A stretch of DNA of 64,000 nt, taken from positions 186,001-250,000 of the forward strand of contig NZ_NJIH01000011.1 of NCBI RefSeq assembly GCF_002209565.1, written 5' to 3'. Shown piece by piece: positions 45,997 to 55,600 of the stretch. Every line of letters starts with the position of its first letter. Within the stretch, counting starts at the first letter, position 1. The notes beneath the pieces were generated by a model. The model had not been told where the DNA came from. It saw only the letters and a program-made list of their open reading frames with translations, and ran no database searches. The translations under genes were made by a program, and so were the position numbers. The stretch comes from Candidimonas nitroreducens (GTDB lineage Bacteria > Pseudomonadota > Gammaproteobacteria > Burkholderiales > Burkholderiaceae_B).

Positions 45997-46004
45997 ATTA
46001 TAAT
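45997..46004. promoter_or_regulatory. Palindromic -10 element shared by divergent argA and hrpA
   Basis: ATTATAAT is its own reverse complement and contains TATAAT on both strands (45999-46004 plus; 46002-45997 minus). It lies in the 96-bp argA-hrpA gap at sensible distances from both starts. Matching -35 boxes are weak on each side. Confidence 0.45.
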
Positions 46005-46031
46005 AACTGCTGCCGCAGGTACAGAAGATTT

Positions 46032-49000
46032 ATGCAAGAGTCCGTTAAAACACCCCTCAAAACAGTTGCGAATATGCCGCGCCGCCCCGCGCCGGGCCGC
46101 CCCAGGCCGGCGGCCGCCGTGCGTGCGCTGCCGGCTATCACTTATCCTGACGATCTGCCGGTCAGCGCGCGCCGCGGCGATATTGCCGCGGCGATCCGCG
46201 ACCATCAGGTGGTCATCGTCTGCGGCGAGACCGGCTCGGGCAAGACTACGCAGCTGCCCAAGATCTGCCTGGAACTGGGGCGCGCCGAGTACGGCATGAT
46301 CGGCCACACCCAGCCGCGCCGCCTGGCGGCCACTTCGGTGGCGCGCCGCATCGCGCAGGAACTCGGCACCGAGCTGGGTGACTGGGTGGGCTACCAGGTG
46401 CGTTTCAGCGACCGCACCGGGCGGGCCGCGGCCGTCAAGCTCATGACCGACGGCATCCTGCTGGCGGAATCGCAGCGCGACCCGCTGCTGCGCAGGTACG
46501 GCACCATCATCATCGACGAGGCGCACGAGCGCAGCCTGAACATCGATTTCCTGCTGGGCTTCCTGCTGCAGCTGCTGCCGCGCCGCCCCGATCTGAAGCT
46601 CATCATCACTTCGGCCACCATCGACGCCGAGCGCTTCTCGCGCCATTTCGCGCGCCAGGGCAAGCCGGCGCCGGTGGTCGAGGTGTCCGGGCGCCTGTAT
46701 CCGGTGGATATCCTGTACCGGCCGGTGGCGCAGGACAAGCCCGAGGCCGCGGGGGGCGATACGGGGCGCGGTGCGCGCGCCGGTGCCGACGAAGAGCGCG
46801 ACCTGATCGACGCGGTGGTCGACGGCGTGGCCGAGTGCGCGCGCCATGGGCCGGGCGACGTGCTGGTGTTCCTGCCCGGCGAGCGCGAGATCCGCGAGGC
46901 GGCCGAGGCGCTGCGCAAGCAGCATCCGGCCGGCGCCGAGATCCTGCCGCTGTATGCGCGCCTGTCGCAGGCCGAGCAGGAACGCATCTTCCGGCCGCAG
47001 GGCAATAGCCGGCGCATCGTGCTGGCCACCAATGTGGCCGAAACCTCGCTGACGGTGCCGGGCATACGCTACGTGGTCGACAGCGGCCTGGCGCGCATCA
47101 AGCGCTATTCCTGGCGCAACAAGGTCGAGCAGCTGCGCATCGAATCGATCAGCCAGGCCTCGGCGAACCAGCGCGCCGGGCGTTGCGGCCGCATCGGCCC
47201 CGGGGTGTGCGTGCGCTTGTACGACGAAACCGACTTTCGCGCCCGGCCGGCCTACACCGACCCGGAAGTGCTGCGCTCTTCCCTGGCGTCGGTAATCTTG
47301 CGCATGAAGGCGCTGCGGCTCGACGACATCGAAAGCTTCCCCTTCGTCGACGCGCCCAGCGGCCGCGCCATCGCCGACGGCTACCAGGTGCTGCAGGAAC
47401 TGGGTGCCCTGGACGATGCCAACCGCCTGACCGAGGTGGGGCGTGAACTGGCGCGCCTGCCGGTCGACCCGCGCGTGGCGCGCATGGTGCTGGCGGCGCG
47501 CGACCAGCAATGCCTGGCGGAAATCCTGGTGATCGCCGCCGCCCTGTCGGTGCAGGATCCGCGCGACCGCCCGGCGGCCGAGCGCGATGCCGCCGAGGCC
47601 GCGCAGGCGCGCTACGCCGACGATAAATCGGAATTCCTGTCCTATCTCAAGCTGTGGCGCTGGTACCAAGAGCAGGTCGGCCACAAGGCCTCGCAGCGCA
47701 AGCTGGTGGCGCTGCTGCGCCAGAACTTCCTGTCGCCGCTGCGGCTGCGCGAGTGGCACGACGTCCATACCCAGCTCGCGGCCCTGGCCGGCGAACAGGG
47801 CTGGCGCACCAATCAATTGCCGGCCACCTACGAGCAGGTGCACATGGCGCTGCTGGCCGGGCTGCTGGGCAATATCGGCCTGAAAAGCGAAGAGGGCGCC
47901 GGCTACCTGGGGGCGCGCGACATCCGCTTCCACATACACCCCGGCTCGCGCCTGGTGAAAAAGGCCGGCCGCTGGATCGTCGCGGCCGAGCTGGTCGAGA
48001 CCACGCGCCTGTATGCGCGCTGCGTGGCGAAGATTGACCCGGTGTGGCTGGAGCGCGCCGGCGCGCACCTGCTGCGGCGCAACTGGTCGGATCCGCGCTG
48101 GGAAAAGAAAGCCGGGCAGGTCGTGGCCAACGAGCGCGCCACGTTATACGGGCTGCCGGTATACCACGGCCGCCGGGTGCATTACGGCAAGATCGACGCG
48201 GCCGCCGCGCGCGAGCTGTTCATCCGCCAGGCCTTGGTGCCGGGCGAGATCGACAGCGAGCTGCCCTTCGTAGTGCAGAACCGGCGCCTGATCGCTTCGA
48301 TCGAGAAGCTCGAGCACCAGTCGCGGCGCCCCGACATTCTGGTCGACGATGCGCTGATCTACGCCTTCTACGACCGCCTCATCCCGGCCGACGTGTGCCA
48401 GACCGCGACGCTGGAAAAATGGGTGCGCGGGCTGGACAGGCAGGCCGCGCAGGCGCTGCTGCTGACGCGCGACGCGCTGATGCGCCACGAGGCTGCCGGC
48501 GTCACCACTGACGTCTTTCCCAAGAAGGTCGAGTGGCAGGGCGTGCAGATGGCTCTGGACTATCACTTCGAGCCGGGCTCGGTGCGCGATGGCGTCACGC
48601 TGACGGTGCCGCTGTTCGCCCTGAACCAGATCGACCCGCAGCGCTGCGAGTGGCTGGTGCCGGGCATGCTCAAGGAAAAAGTGCTGCAGCTGTTGAAGTC
48701 GCTGCCGCAGAAACTGCGCCGCCACTGCGTGCCGCTGCCCGACTATGCGGCAAGCTTCTACGAACGCTGGTTCGAGCGCGCCGACGATCCGCAGCAAGGC
48801 CTGCTGGAGGCCCTGGCCGAAGACATGTGGGAACACGTCAAGGTGCGCCCGGCGCGCAGCGACTTCAAGCTGGAAACGCTGGCGCCGCACCTGTTCATGA
48901 ACTTCAAGGTGGTCGACGAGCACGGCCGCATGCTCTCGGGCGGGCGCAATCTGGATCAGCTCAAGGCCGAGCACGGCCGCCAGGCCCAGGCCTCGTTCCA

Positions 49001-49892
49001 GAAATTCGCCGCGCGCGACGACCAGGTGGCGCAGGCCCTGGCGCACGAGAACCTCACTTCATGGAGCTTCGGCACGCTGCCCGAGATCATGGAGATCCGG
49101 CGCAAGGGCCAATCCTTCATCGGCTACCCGGCGCTGGTGGATCGCGGCACGCACTGCGAACTCGACGTGTACGACGACCCCGCGCAGGCGCGCCAGCAGC
49201 ATCGGGCGGGCCTGCTGCGCCTGTTCCGCCTGGGCCTGCGCGACCAGGTGAAGTTCCTGGAAAAGAACTTGCCCGAGATCACACGCATGGGCATGCTGTA
49301 CATGAGCCTGGGCACGCAGGAAGAACTCAAAGAGCAGATCATCGACTGCGCGCTGGAACAGGCCTGCCTGGCCGAACCCTGGCCGGTGGACGAGGCAAGC
49401 TTCGAGGCGCGCCGCGCCGAGGGCAAGGGCAGGCTGGGCCTGGTGGCCCAGGAAATCGCCCGGCTGGCCGGCCAGATACTCAACGAATGGGCGGCCTTGC
49501 AGAAGAAGCTGCCGCAGGCCAAGCCACATGCGCAGGCCTACGCCGACCTGCAGCAGCAGCTCGGTGGCCTGATGGGCAAGTGGTTCGTGCGCGACACGGC
49601 CTATGGCCAGCTGGTGCACTATCCGCGCTACCTGAAGGCCGCGCAGGCACGCATCGACAAGCTGCGCGCCGACGCGGCGCGCGATGCGCGGCTGATGGCC
49701 GAGATGGCGCCGCTGCTGGTGCAATACCAGCGCGCCCGTGCGGCGCTCAAGGGCGCGGCCGATGCGCGGCTGGACGAGTTCCGCTGGATGCTCGAAGAGC
49801 TGCGCGTGGCCTTGTTCGCGCAGGAACTGCGCACGCCCATGCCGGTGTCCGTGAAGCGCCTGGTCAAGGCCTGGGAGGCCCTGCGTCGCTGA
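46032..49892 (+). CDS. hrpA: ATP-dependent RNA helicase HrpA (DEAH family)
   Basis: A 1286-residue DEAH-box helicase. Walker A GETGSGKT is at 65-72, DEAH in IIDEAHERSLNIDF, the SAT motif in ITSATIDAERFSRHF, and QRAGRCGRIGPGVCVRLYDE is motif VI. After the helicase core come the winged-helix and OB-type regions and the long C-terminal domain typical of HrpA (ITRMGMLYMSLGTQEELKEQIIDC). A Gly/Ala/Arg-rich linker after the first helicase lobe (near QDKPEAAGGDTGRGARAG) appears longer than usual. ATG at 46032; an ATG 14 codons later is an alternative. HrpA is linked to mRNA processing and resolving stalled ribosomes. Confidence 0.95.
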   Translation: MQESVKTPLKTVANMPRRPAPGRPRPAAAVRALPAITYPDDLPVSARRGDIAAAIRDHQVVIVCGETGSGKTTQLPKICLELGRAEYGMIGHTQPRRLAATSVARRIAQELGTELGDWVGYQVRFSDRTGRAAAVKLMTDGILLAESQRDPLLRRYGTIIIDEAHERSLNIDFLLGFLLQLLPRRPDLKLIITSATIDAERFSRHFARQGKPAPVVEVSGRLYPVDILYRPVAQDKPEAAGGDTGRGARAGADEERDLIDAVVDGVAECARHGPGDVLVFLPGEREIREAAEALRKQHPAGAEILPLYARLSQAEQERIFRPQGNSRRIVLATNVAETSLTVPGIRYVVDSGLARIKRYSWRNKVEQLRIESISQASANQRAGRCGRIGPGVCVRLYDETDFRARPAYTDPEVLRSSLASVILRMKALRLDDIESFPFVDAPSGRAIADGYQVLQELGALDDANRLTEVGRELARLPVDPRVARMVLAARDQQCLAEILVIAAALSVQDPRDRPAAERDAAEAAQARYADDKSEFLSYLKLWRWYQEQVGHKASQRKLVALLRQNFLSPLRLREWHDVHTQLAALAGEQGWRTNQLPATYEQVHMALLAGLLGNIGLKSEEGAGYLGARDIRFHIHPGSRLVKKAGRWIVAAELVETTRLYARCVAKIDPVWLERAGAHLLRRNWSDPRWEKKAGQVVANERATLYGLPVYHGRRVHYGKIDAAAARELFIRQALVPGEIDSELPFVVQNRRLIASIEKLEHQSRRPDILVDDALIYAFYDRLIPADVCQTATLEKWVRGLDRQAAQALLLTRDALMRHEAAGVTTDVFPKKVEWQGVQMALDYHFEPGSVRDGVTLTVPLFALNQIDPQRCEWLVPGMLKEKVLQLLKSLPQKLRRHCVPLPDYAASFYERWFERADDPQQGLLEALAEDMWEHVKVRPARSDFKLETLAPHLFMNFKVVDEHGRMLSGGRNLDQLKAEHGRQAQASFQKFAARDDQVAQALAHENLTSWSFGTLPEIMEIRRKGQSFIGYPALVDRGTHCELDVYDDPAQARQQHRAGLLRLFRLGLRDQVKFLEKNLPEITRMGMLYMSLGTQEELKEQIIDCALEQACLAEPWPVDEASFEARRAEGKGRLGLVAQEIARLAGQILNEWAALQKKLPQAKPHAQAYADLQQQLGGLMGKWFVRDTAYGQLVHYPRYLKAAQARIDKLRADAARDARLMAEMAPLLVQYQRARAALKGAADARLDEFRWMLEELRVALFAQELRTPMPVSVKRLVKAWEALRR

Positions 49893-50077
49893 GCGGCTTT
49901 GCATGCGTGGGGGCGACGGCGTTGCCCATGCTTGCCGCGGCCGCGCCGCGGCGGCGCGTCGCTCCTCGGCGGAAGGGCTGTTTTGCAGTCGCGCCGCAAG
50001 CCTTTCAGGGTGAACGAGTCGTGGCCGTTTGCGACGCCGCGCCTGCTTGTCCTTGCGCGCGAAGCCTCAAGACCGCG

Positions 50078-51292
50078 CTACTTTTCCGCGGCCGGGCCGC
50101 TCTGGATGATGCCGCGGCTTTCCCAGTCCTCGCGGGTCGCGGCGTCGATGCCGAGGCTGTCCAGCACACGCTCGGTGTCCTGCCCCAGGCCGGGCGCCGC
50201 GCTGCGCATTTCGCCGGGCGTGGCGCTGAGCTTGGGCACGATGCCGGGCAGTTCGATCGGTGTGCCGTCGGCAAGCTGGCTTTGCAGGATCATGTCGCGC
50301 GCCCGGTAGTGCGGGTCGGCGCAGATGTCGGCGATGTCGTAGACCCGGCCCGCCGGTATGCGCGCCTCGTGCAGTTTTTCCAGCACGGCGTCCAGGCTCA
50401 GGCCGCGGGCCCAGGCGCCGATGGCGGCGTCTATGGTCTGTGCGTGCCGGGCGCGGCCGTCGTTGTGGGCATATTCGGGGTTGGCGGCCATGTCCTCGCG
50501 TCCGATGACCGCCATCAGCCGCTTGAAGATGCTGTCGCCGTTGCCGGCCACCAGCGCGTACTTGCCATCGGCGCACACATAGGCATTGCTGGGCGTAATA
50601 CCCGGCAGGCTGCTGCCCGCGGGCTGGCGCACGGCCTTGAACACCGAGTATTCCGGCAGCAGGCTCTCCATCATGTTGAATACCGATTCGTACAGGGCCA
50701 CGTCGACCGATTGCCCTTCGCCGCCGTTCTGTTCGCGGTGGCGCAGCGCCAGCAGCACGCCGATCACGCCATGCAGCGCGGCCAGCGAGTCGCCTATGGA
50801 CACGCCCACGCGCACCGGCGGGCGGCCCGGTTCGCCGCTCAGGTGGCGCAGGCCGCCCATGGCTTCTCCAATCAGGCCAAAGCCCGGGCGGTCGCGGTAC
50901 GGGCCGGTCTGGCCGTAGCCCGAGACGCGCAGCATGATCAGGCGCGGGTTGAGTTGGTGCAGGGCGTCCCAGCCCAGGCCCCATTCCTCCAGTGTGCCCG
51001 GACGGAAGTTTTCGATCAGGATGTCGGCCTCGGCCGCCAGGCGGCGCACCACGTCCTGGCCTTCCGGCTGGCGCAGGTCCAGCGCCAGCGACTGCTTGTT
51101 GCGCGACTGCACCGCCCACCATACCGAGGTGCCTTCGTGCAGCATGCGCCACTTGCGCAGCGGGTCGCCCGTGCCGGGCGGCTCGATCTTGATGACTTCG
51201 GCGCCGAATTCGCCCAGCATCTTGGCGGCGAACGGCCCGGCGATGAGCTGGCCCAGTTCCAGCACGCGTATTCCACTCAAAGGTTTCAGCAT
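50078..51292 (-). CDS. CaiB/BaiF-family (class III) CoA transferase
   Basis: A 404-residue family III CoA transferase, which moves CoA between carboxylic acids through an aspartyl-CoA anhydride. The likely catalytic residue is D168 in SIGDSLAALHG, aligned with Asp169 of formyl-CoA transferase. Other hallmarks are RVLELGQLIAGPFAAKMLGEFGAEVIKIEPP, NKQSLALDL and VSGYGQTGPYRDRPGFG. ATG at 51290-51292 gives the standard MLKPLSGIRVLELG start, though with a weak ribosome site. Substrate unknown (formyl-, succinyl- or other acyl-CoA). It stands alone between hrpA and lpxO. Confidence 0.93.
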   Translation of the reverse strand: MLKPLSGIRVLELGQLIAGPFAAKMLGEFGAEVIKIEPPGTGDPLRKWRMLHEGTSVWWAVQSRNKQSLALDLRQPEGQDVVRRLAAEADILIENFRPGTLEEWGLGWDALHQLNPRLIMLRVSGYGQTGPYRDRPGFGLIGEAMGGLRHLSGEPGRPPVRVGVSIGDSLAALHGVIGVLLALRHREQNGGEGQSVDVALYESVFNMMESLLPEYSVFKAVRQPAGSSLPGITPSNAYVCADGKYALVAGNGDSIFKRLMAVIGREDMAANPEYAHNDGRARHAQTIDAAIGAWARGLSLDAVLEKLHEARIPAGRVYDIADICADPHYRARDMILQSQLADGTPIELPGIVPKLSATPGEMRSAAPGLGQDTERVLDSLGIDAATREDWESRGIIQSGPAAEK

Positions 51293-51525
51293 GGCGGGTA
51301 AGTTCGATGAAAAATGAAAATAGTGAATAGTAAATGGAGCGGGGACGCGTTCGTCCAGCGTGCTTGCGGCGGCCCGGCTCCCCGGCGGCAGGGCCGGTGC
51401 GGCGCGCGCGCGGCGGCGCATGGCGCGTTGCCGCGCGGCGCTGGCGGCATAATCGTAGTATGCGTCGGGCGTGCAGGAAAGAAAAAGTGTACGCCCGCCG
51501 CGGGTCTTGCGGACGGCCGCCCCGC

Positions 51526-52425
51526 TCAGATGAGCACGAAGCCTGCGATCGCGGCCAGGATCAGGCCATACTTGGCGGCCTTGTAGGCTTTGTGGTTCCA
51601 GCGCTTGAAGGCGCGCCGCTTTTGTTCGAGGCGCCAGTGCAGGTAGGTCAGGCGATTGATGGCGCCGGTCTGGTCGCCGCCCTCGTTGGGAGAGCTGGCC
51701 GCCGACATCACCACCCGCCCGAACCATTGATTCAAGCGGGCGGCCCAGCGCCAGCGCAGCGGCCGCTCGATGTCGCAGAACAAGATGATGCGGTTGGCGC
51801 CGGTGTCGTTGGCCGCGCTGTGGAGGTAGGTTTCGTCAAACACGATGCTGCGCCCGTCGCGCCAGCTGTAGCGCTCGCCGTCGACGTCGATGTGGCAGGC
51901 GTCGTCGTTGGGCGTGGCCAGCCCCAGATGGTAGCGCAGCGAGCCGGCATAGGGGTCTCGATGCGGGTTGAGGCGGCCGCCGGGCGGCAGCTCGGCGAAC
52001 ATGGCGGCCTTGACCCCCGGTATGCCTTCCAGCAGCGCCACCGTGTGCGGGCACAACTCGCGCGCCGACGGGTGGCGCGCGTCATACCATTTCAAGTAGA
52101 AGCGCTTCCAGCCGTACTTGAAGAACGAATTGAAGCCTATGTCGTCGTGTTTTTCGGCGGCCTTGATGTGCTGCAGCCGCGACAGGTTCAGCGCCTCGTC
52201 GCGTATGACCCGCCAGTTGGCGTCCAGCGCCGCCAGGCCCGGCAGTGTGTCGGAGGCGATATAGGGGGTGGTGGGAACCCTCGAGGCCAGCACCATCAGT
52301 GCATTGATGGGAGCCAGCAATATGGAATGATCCAGAAACTGCCGCCGCAGCGGCAGACGCATCTTGCCGCGGAAATGTATGAAAAGAATGGCGAGTATCC
52401 AGATCGCCGCAAGCAGCCATTTCAT
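51526..52425 (-). CDS. lpxO: Lipid A hydroxylase LpxO-like (aspartyl/asparaginyl beta-hydroxylase family)
   Basis: A 299-residue Fe(II)/2-oxoglutarate dioxygenase with an N-terminal membrane helix (3-17) and a C-terminal hydrophobic tail (LILAAIAGFVLI). The iron site is H155-R-D157 in LNPHRDPYAGSLRYHLGL with distal H202 in YLHSAAND, and R212 may bind 2-oxoglutarate. LpxO adds a 2-hydroxyl to an acyl chain of lipid A at the inner membrane and is present in several Bordetella relatives. General aspartyl beta-hydroxylase-like proteins cannot be fully excluded, but the two-helix membrane layout and the LPS genes nearby support LpxO. Confidence 0.82.
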   Translation of the reverse strand: MKWLLAAIWILAILFIHFRGKMRLPLRRQFLDHSILLAPINALMVLASRVPTTPYIASDTLPGLAALDANWRVIRDEALNLSRLQHIKAAEKHDDIGFNSFFKYGWKRFYLKWYDARHPSARELCPHTVALLEGIPGVKAAMFAELPPGGRLNPHRDPYAGSLRYHLGLATPNDDACHIDVDGERYSWRDGRSIVFDETYLHSAANDTGANRIILFCDIERPLRWRWAARLNQWFGRVVMSAASSPNEGGDQTGAINRLTYLHWRLEQKRRAFKRWNHKAYKAAKYGLILAAIAGFVLI

Positions 52426-52618
52426 GGCAGGCCTGTTACATGATGAATCCAGCTCGATTTTCGTGTAAGCCTTGCTGTTTGTCCGTGTGCGGTAATTTCA
52501 ATTTGTTTCGCGGGGCGTACGGCCCCACGCGGGCTCGAGGGCTGTCCAGGCGGCCGGATCCGACCCCCGCGAGATCGCGGCAGCAAGTGGCACGAGCCAT
52601 ACTCCCGGCGCGGCGACT

Positions 52619-52634
52619 CTGGGTACAATCCCAG
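52619..52634 (+). promoter_or_regulatory. Dyad with a -10-like core directly before the dnaE start
   Basis: CTGGG-TACAAT-CCCAG (52619-52634) ends one base before the dnaE ATG (52636). TACAAT is a good -10 box, and a transcript from it would start at or next to the ATG. No Shine-Dalgarno is present upstream of the ATG. A good -35 was not found. It may be a promoter for a leaderless transcript, or a hairpin covering the start. Confidence 0.4.
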
Positions 52635-52635
52635 C

Positions 52636-55600
52636 ATGACAGCCGCTACATCACCCGCCTCTTTCGTACACCTGCGCGTCCACTCCGAGTTCTCGGTGGT
52701 CGACGGCATCGTGCAGATTCCCGACCTGGTCAAGGCCGCGGCCGATTTCGGCCAGCCGGCGGTCGCCCTGACCGATCTGGCCAACGTCTTCGGGCTCATC
52801 AAGCTGTACAAGGCGGCCCGCTCCAAGGGGGTCAAGCCCATCGCCGGATGTGACATCTGGTTGCAGAACGACGAAGACCGCGAAAAACCGTTCCGTCTGC
52901 TGTTGCTGGTTACCAACCATCAGGGCTATCTGAACCTGTGCGACCTCTTGACCCGGGCCTGGCTCGACAACCAGTATCGCGGCAGGGCGGAAGTGCGCCG
53001 CGAGTGGCTCGAAGGCAAGAAAGGCCTGATTCTGCTGTCCGGGGCGCGCGGCGGCGACGTCGGGCACGCGCTCGAGGCCGGCCGCGAGCAAGAGGCGCGG
53101 GCGCTGGCGCGCCGCTGGGCTGGCCAATTTCCCGACCACTACTATATAGAGCTGCAGCGTGCCGGCGCCGATGGCGACGAAGCCTACGTGCAGGCCGCGC
53201 TGCGCCTGGCCGCCGAGCTGGGGCTGCCGGTCGTGGCCACCCACCCGGTGCAGTTCATCGCCGCCCAGGATTTCCGCGCCCACGAGGCGCGGGTCTGCAT
53301 CGCCGAAGGCGAGCAGCTAGCCAACGCGAAGCGCGTGCGGCGCTTTACCGACGAGCAATACCTGCTCAGCTCCGACGAAATGGCGCAGCGTTTTGCCGAC
53401 GTGCCCTCGGCGCTGGCCAATTCGGTCGAAATCGCGCGGCGCTGCAATCTGACGCTGGTTCTGGGCAAGCCGCGCCTGCCCAATTTCCCCACGCCCGACG
53501 GCGTGTCGCTCGACGATTACATGGTGCGTCTGGCGCGCGAGGGCCTGGAGCGGCGCATGATGCAGTTGTTCCCCGACGAGGCCGAACGCCAGGCCAAGAC
53601 CGAGCAGTATCGGGAGCGGCTGGAATGGGAATGCAAGACCATCGTCAGCATGGGCTTCCCGGGCTACTTCCTGATCGTTGCCGACTTCATCAATTGGGGC
53701 AAGCACAACGGCGTGCCGGTGGGCCCCGGGCGCGGCTCGGGCGCCGGTTCGCTGGTGGCATTCTCGCTGGGCATCACCGATCTGGATCCGATACGCTACG
53801 ACTTGCTGTTCGAGCGCTTCCTGAATCCGGAACGGGTATCCATGCCCGACTTCGACATCGATTTCTGCCAGGACAACCGCGAACGCGTCATCGATTACGT
53901 CAAGCACAAATACGGCAAGGAAGCGGTCAGCCAGATCGCCACCTTCGGCACGCTCGGCGCCAAGGCCGTGGTGCGCGACGTCGGCCGCGTGCTCGAGATG
54001 CCCTACAGCCTGTGCGACGGGCTGTCCAAGCTGATTCCCTTCAATCCCGCCGACCCCTGGTCGCTGGAACGCACGCTCGAGAACGAGCCGGCCTTCAAAG
54101 AACGCTACGAGCAAGACGAAGAAGTGCGCGCGCTGATCGACCTGGCCCGGCCGCTGGAGGGCCTGACCCGCAATATCGGCATGCACGCCGGCGGCGTGCT
54201 GATCGCACCGGGTAAGCTGACCGATTTCTGCCCCTTGTACTGCCAGCCCGGCTCCGACAGCAACGCCGTGTCGCAATTCGACAAAGACGATGTCGAAGCC
54301 GCCGGCCTGGTCAAGTTCGACTTCCTGGGCCTGCGCAACCTGACGATTCTCGACTGGGCGGTGCGCTTCGTGCGCCGCTTCAACCCCAGCCTGCGCGACT
54401 TCGACGTGATGGCGCTGCCGCTGGACGACCCGCAGGCCTACAAGCTGCTCAGCGAAGCCAATACCACCGCCGTGTTCCAGCTCGAAGGGCGCGGCATGAA
54501 AGAGCTGCTCAAAAACCTGCGGCCCAACACCTTCGAAGACATCATCGCCATGCTGGCGCTGTACCGGCCGGGGCCGCTGGAGTCCGGCATGGTGGTCGAC
54601 TTCGTCAACCGCAAGCATGGCCGCGCCGAGGTGGATTACTTCCATCCCGATCTCGAGTCCGTGCTCAAGAGCACCTACGGCGTGATCGTCTATCAAGAAC
54701 AGGTCATGCTGATCTCGCAGATCATCGGCGGCTATACCCTGGGCGGCGCCGACCTGCTGCGGCGCGCCATGGGCAAGAAGAAGGCCGAGGAAATGGCCAA
54801 GCACCGCGAGATCTTCGAAAAGGGTGCGGTGAAGAAGGGCTACGACGCGGCCCTGGCGGTCAAGCTGTTCGACCTGATGGAAAAATTCGCGGGCTACGGC
54901 TTCAACAAGAGCCATTCGGCCGCGTACGCGCTGATCGCCTACCAGACGGCCTGGCTCAAGGTCTATCATCCCGCCGAGTTTCTCGCCGCCACCTTGTCCT
55001 CGGACATGGACGACACCGACAAGGTGCAAGTGTTCTGGAAGGATGCCCTGGCCAACGGTGTAGAAGTTTTGCCGCCGGACGTCAATGCCTCGCCGTACCG
55101 CTTCGAACCCGTGGAAGACAGCCACACCCGCGAGGGCCGGCCGCCGCGCACCATGCGCTACGGCCTGGGGGCGGTCAAGGGCACGGGGCAGGCCGCGGTC
55201 GAAGAAATCATACGCGCCCGCGAAGAGCAGGGCGCCTACACCAGCCTGTTCGATTTCTGCCGCAAAGTCGACCGCCATACGGTCAACCGCCGCACCATCG
55301 AGGCGCTGATACGCGCCGGCGCTTTCGACAGCATCGAAGAAAACCGCGCCGCGCTGCTGGCCACCGTGGGCAATGCCATAGAAGCCGCCGAGCAGGCCGA
55401 GCGCAGCGCCAACCAGGTGTCGCTGTTCGCCGACGACAGCAACGACATTGTGCAGGGCGAGCTGGCCAAGGTGCTGCCCTGGGATCTGCAGACCCGGCTG
55501 ACCGAAGAGAAGTCGGCTCTGGGCTTTTATTTCAGCGGCCATTTGTTCGACGCCTGGCGCGACGAGGTGCGCCGCTTCGCTCCGCAGCCGCTGGCGCGCC

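Noticed and set aside
44580-48068. A 1162-codon open frame on the minus strand ending with argA
   Set aside because: Only the last 451 codons match a protein (ArgA). The upstream part runs antisense to hrpA and is an effect of GC-rich codon bias.
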